Below are positions 5,681 through 7,100 of a DNA stretch of 7,100 nt, piece by piece. Below the pieces are notes generated by a model. That model saw nothing but the letters and a program-made list of their open reading frames with translations, ran no database searches and was not told where the DNA came from. The position numbers were made by a program, and so were the translations under genes. Numbering within the stretch: the stretch's first letter is position 1; each line of letters begins with the position of its first letter. Source of the DNA: an uncultured Clostridia bacterium (lineage in GTDB: Bacteria; Bacillota; Clostridia; TANB77; CAG-508); NCBI GenBank assembly GCA_947631385.1, contig CANRLE010000055.1:1-7100 (forward strand), written 5' to 3'.

Positions 5681-6921
5681 ATTTTTTCCAATATTTTTCA
5701 TATAGTTCTTTTGCTGTTTTAGGACTATCAACACCTTCCTTGTTTTTTACTGGTGCGAAGTCATCTTCCCTTTTTCCTCTTAAAATTGCTATATCATCAA
5801 AAAATTCAAATGCATCAAATATGAATGATTCAAATTTATATGAATTTGGTTCTTCTGGTATAACTTCTCTTCCATTTTCATCTATGTATGAGTTTTTCTT
5901 AAATGCACTATGGTACATTAAATGTTCTTTACTAACTTTTTCAATAGCTTCAATTGTATATAAATTACACATAATATGTGATTCACCATATTTTAGTTCT
6001 CCATTTTCATCTACTTCTTCTGCCATTTTGTTAGGAAGTTCTGTGTATTCTATTACTTTTGGATGACCATTCATTTTACAAAATACACCAACTCTTTCAT
6101 GTGGATTTGCTTTTACTACGGATTTGGATGCAATTTGTACTCCTTTTTTTATTGCCATTCCTAATAAAGTGACATCTACCATTTTTAAAAGTACATTGTC
6201 AACACTACCTATAAATACCCATTTTATTCCTCGTTCTTTCATATCTGCTAAACAACCACTAACTCTTAAAGAAGAATAAGTTCCCCCATTTCCATCAGAT
6301 GCTTCTTTTATCTTATTTTCTTTACTAATTAGAAGTTTTCCTTCTGTATCTATTAGTGGCAATTCACTTTGAGTAAATATAATCACATTTTTTTTGTCAT
6401 ATCCAAAATAATTATTCTTTTTTAGAAATGTTTCTGTTTCTAAATTATTTTCTTTGCTTGTCATAATATACCAAGGAATTGTTGTTTCATATTTTCTATT
6501 TGCTTCTTTTAAATTTTCTACTAATATTTCAAATAGATATTTTCCTTTTCCATATACATCTAATTTAAATGTACCTTTTGGTCCTTGATGACCGAAGTCT
6601 GGTCCCTTGACCTCCTGCCATTGTTACAACTGCATATTGTCCATTTCTTACAACCTTTTCTCCTAAATCATCAAATTCTTCTTTTTCATTTTTTGTCAAT
6701 TTTGCTTTGTCTAAATATGAAATATTTTCTATTTTATTTTCTTTTATTTCAATTCCTTTTTTGGTGTCATCATATAGTTCCATAAGTTGATGAAAATCTA
6801 TTTTATTGATTTGTTCGATTAGTTCTTCTTTTTCTTTTCCTTCTAGTTTGTTTAATAATTTTATAATGTGTTCTTGATGGTATGTTTCTAATATTTCTAG
6901 CGCATCTTGTGCTTTATCCAT
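5679..6921 (-). pseudogene. UDPGP-family UDP-N-acetylhexosamine pyrophosphorylase (eukaryotic AGX/UAP type), interrupted by a one-base frameshift
   Basis: Two open frames, 6921-6565 and a downstream frame ending at 5679, are halves of one gene. Removing one base near 6594 joins them into a 413-residue protein. It would convert UTP and N-acetylglucosamine-1-phosphate (or a similar sugar-1-phosphate) to UDP-sugar and pyrophosphate in the cytoplasm. Motifs in the repaired protein: a helical N-terminus (1-95), the nucleotide loop MAGGQGTRL (101-109) continuing GHQGPKG (110-116), SDGNGG (208-213), GSVDN with Asp241, GHPKVIEYTEL (285-295), KFESFIFD (362-369) and FAPVKN (388-393). These are typical of AGX1/UAP enzymes and not of bacterial GlmU. 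The ATG at 6921 is fixed by an in-frame TAG six bases upstream; the ribosome site is modest (AAAGGA, 11 bases away). The second half's first Met (6464) has no ribosome site, so it would not be made alone. No other stop or shift is present, so the break is recent, an artefact, or recoded. Confidence 0.88.
6591..6597 (-). other. Frameshift site in the pyrophosphorylase nucleotide-binding loop
   Basis: On the minus strand the upstream frame reads AGA CTT CGG TCA and soon reaches a TAA at 6565-6567. The family sequence needs CTT or CTC followed directly by GGT CAT CAA GGA CCA (L G H Q G P). There is thus one extra base at 6594, or equivalently in the adjacent CTT. The site is not a homopolymer. 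GGAGGT, which encodes the two glycines of the motif, lies 12 bases upstream of CTT. Confidence 0.9.
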
Positions 6922-6969
6922 TTCCTACTCATTCCTTTCGGCCTTTCCATTTTTGATATATTATATGTA

Positions 6970-6998
6970 ATTCTATCATATTAGTTTCTATTTATCAA
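6970..6998 (-). promoter_or_regulatory. Strong extended -10 promoter of the pyrophosphorylase/beta-helix operon
   Basis: On the minus strand TTGATA (6993-6998) and TAGAAT (6970-6975) are exactly 17 bases apart, and TGA directly before the -10 box forms an extended -10 (TGn). Transcription would begin near 6963, about 42 bases before the ATG at 6921. This is the best-formed promoter in the window. Confidence 0.78.
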
Positions 6999-7100
6999 GT
7001 TTTTTCACATTTAAATACAAAACTATAAATTGCAATATTAAGTGTCCGCTTTTTCTATACAATGTAATTGATTATTTTTATGCTACCTCTAAAGCTGTTT

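Noticed and set aside
5679..6464. C-terminal pyrophosphorylase piece as an independent gene starting at 6464
   Set aside because: The upstream 43 codons in the same frame continue the family sequence without a break, and no ribosome site precedes this Met. It is the downstream part of a frameshifted gene.
6899..6950. Short upstream ORF of about 17 codons (ATG at 6950) overlapping the start of the pyrophosphorylase in another frame
   Set aside because: It has no ribosome site, lies only about 13 bases after the predicted transcript start, and its peptide has no recognisable feature.
7001..7100. Right-edge stretch with AAGTGTCCGC and a possible 14-codon minus-strand C-terminus entering from outside (NSFRGS...)
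   Set aside because: It is too short to identify. No matching inverted repeat or transposase is visible, so an insertion-sequence end or gene tail cannot be supported.

Overview
The window is AT-rich DNA (by eye about 30% G+C) from a low-GC Gram-positive bacterium. It is most likely an anaerobic member of the Clostridia (Bacillota). The reasons are strong GGAGG-type ribosome sites, vegetative TTGaca/TATAAT-like promoters, the standard code with TGA as a stop, and a gene set typical of that group: a FemAB-type ligase, a DUF421/DUF4363 membrane pair, a YvlD-type small membrane protein, a large Lon-like AAA protease, and a eukaryotic-type UDP-sugar pyrophosphorylase beside a GlmU-like hexapeptide protein. 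I cannot name the species.

Layout, left to right. (1) 1-722, minus strand: the N-terminal 240 codons of a FemAB/FemX-type aminoacyl transferase that continues off the left edge. (2) 723-913: a divergent promoter region. (3) 914-3307, plus strand: a 797-residue Lon-family (S16) protease of the AAA_32/LonB-like type, with a complete Ser-Lys dyad and Walker A but an altered Walker B. (4) 3311-3347: a near-symmetrical hairpin that ends this gene and the convergent gene pair. (5) 4405-3343, minus strand: a translationally coupled pair, DUF421 (YetF-like) then DUF4363. (6) 4406-4560: a second divergent promoter region. (7) 4561-4938, plus strand: a four-helix membrane protein of the so-called phage holin 4 (YvlD) family, built of two similar halves. 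(8) 4962-5003: a terminator hairpin shared by convergent genes. (9) 6921-5003, minus strand: a two-gene operon, a UDPGP-family UDP-N-acetylhexosamine pyrophosphorylase followed by a left-handed beta-helix protein. The operon starts at an excellent extended -10 promoter (6970-6998). (10) 6999-7100: no gene recognised.

The main biological point is the last operon. It supplies the two activities of GlmU (acetyl transfer to glucosamine-1-P, then uridylyl transfer) as two separate proteins. The uridylyltransferase is of the eukaryotic AGX/UAP type rather than the bacterial GlmU type. The small beta-helix protein aligns without gaps over the E. coli GlmU acetyltransferase active site and keeps most of its key residues. 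UDP-GlcNAc feeds peptidoglycan synthesis, and the FemAB-like protein at the other end of the window modifies peptidoglycan precursors, so the window leans towards the cell envelope, although these genes are separate units.

The main anomaly is a single extra base at about 6594. It breaks the pyrophosphorylase reading frame inside its nucleotide-binding loop (GGQGTRL|GHQGPKG). The rest of the frame is intact, so this is a sequencing or assembly error, a very recent mutation, or less likely a recoding site. No mobile element, CRISPR array, rRNA or tRNA was seen.
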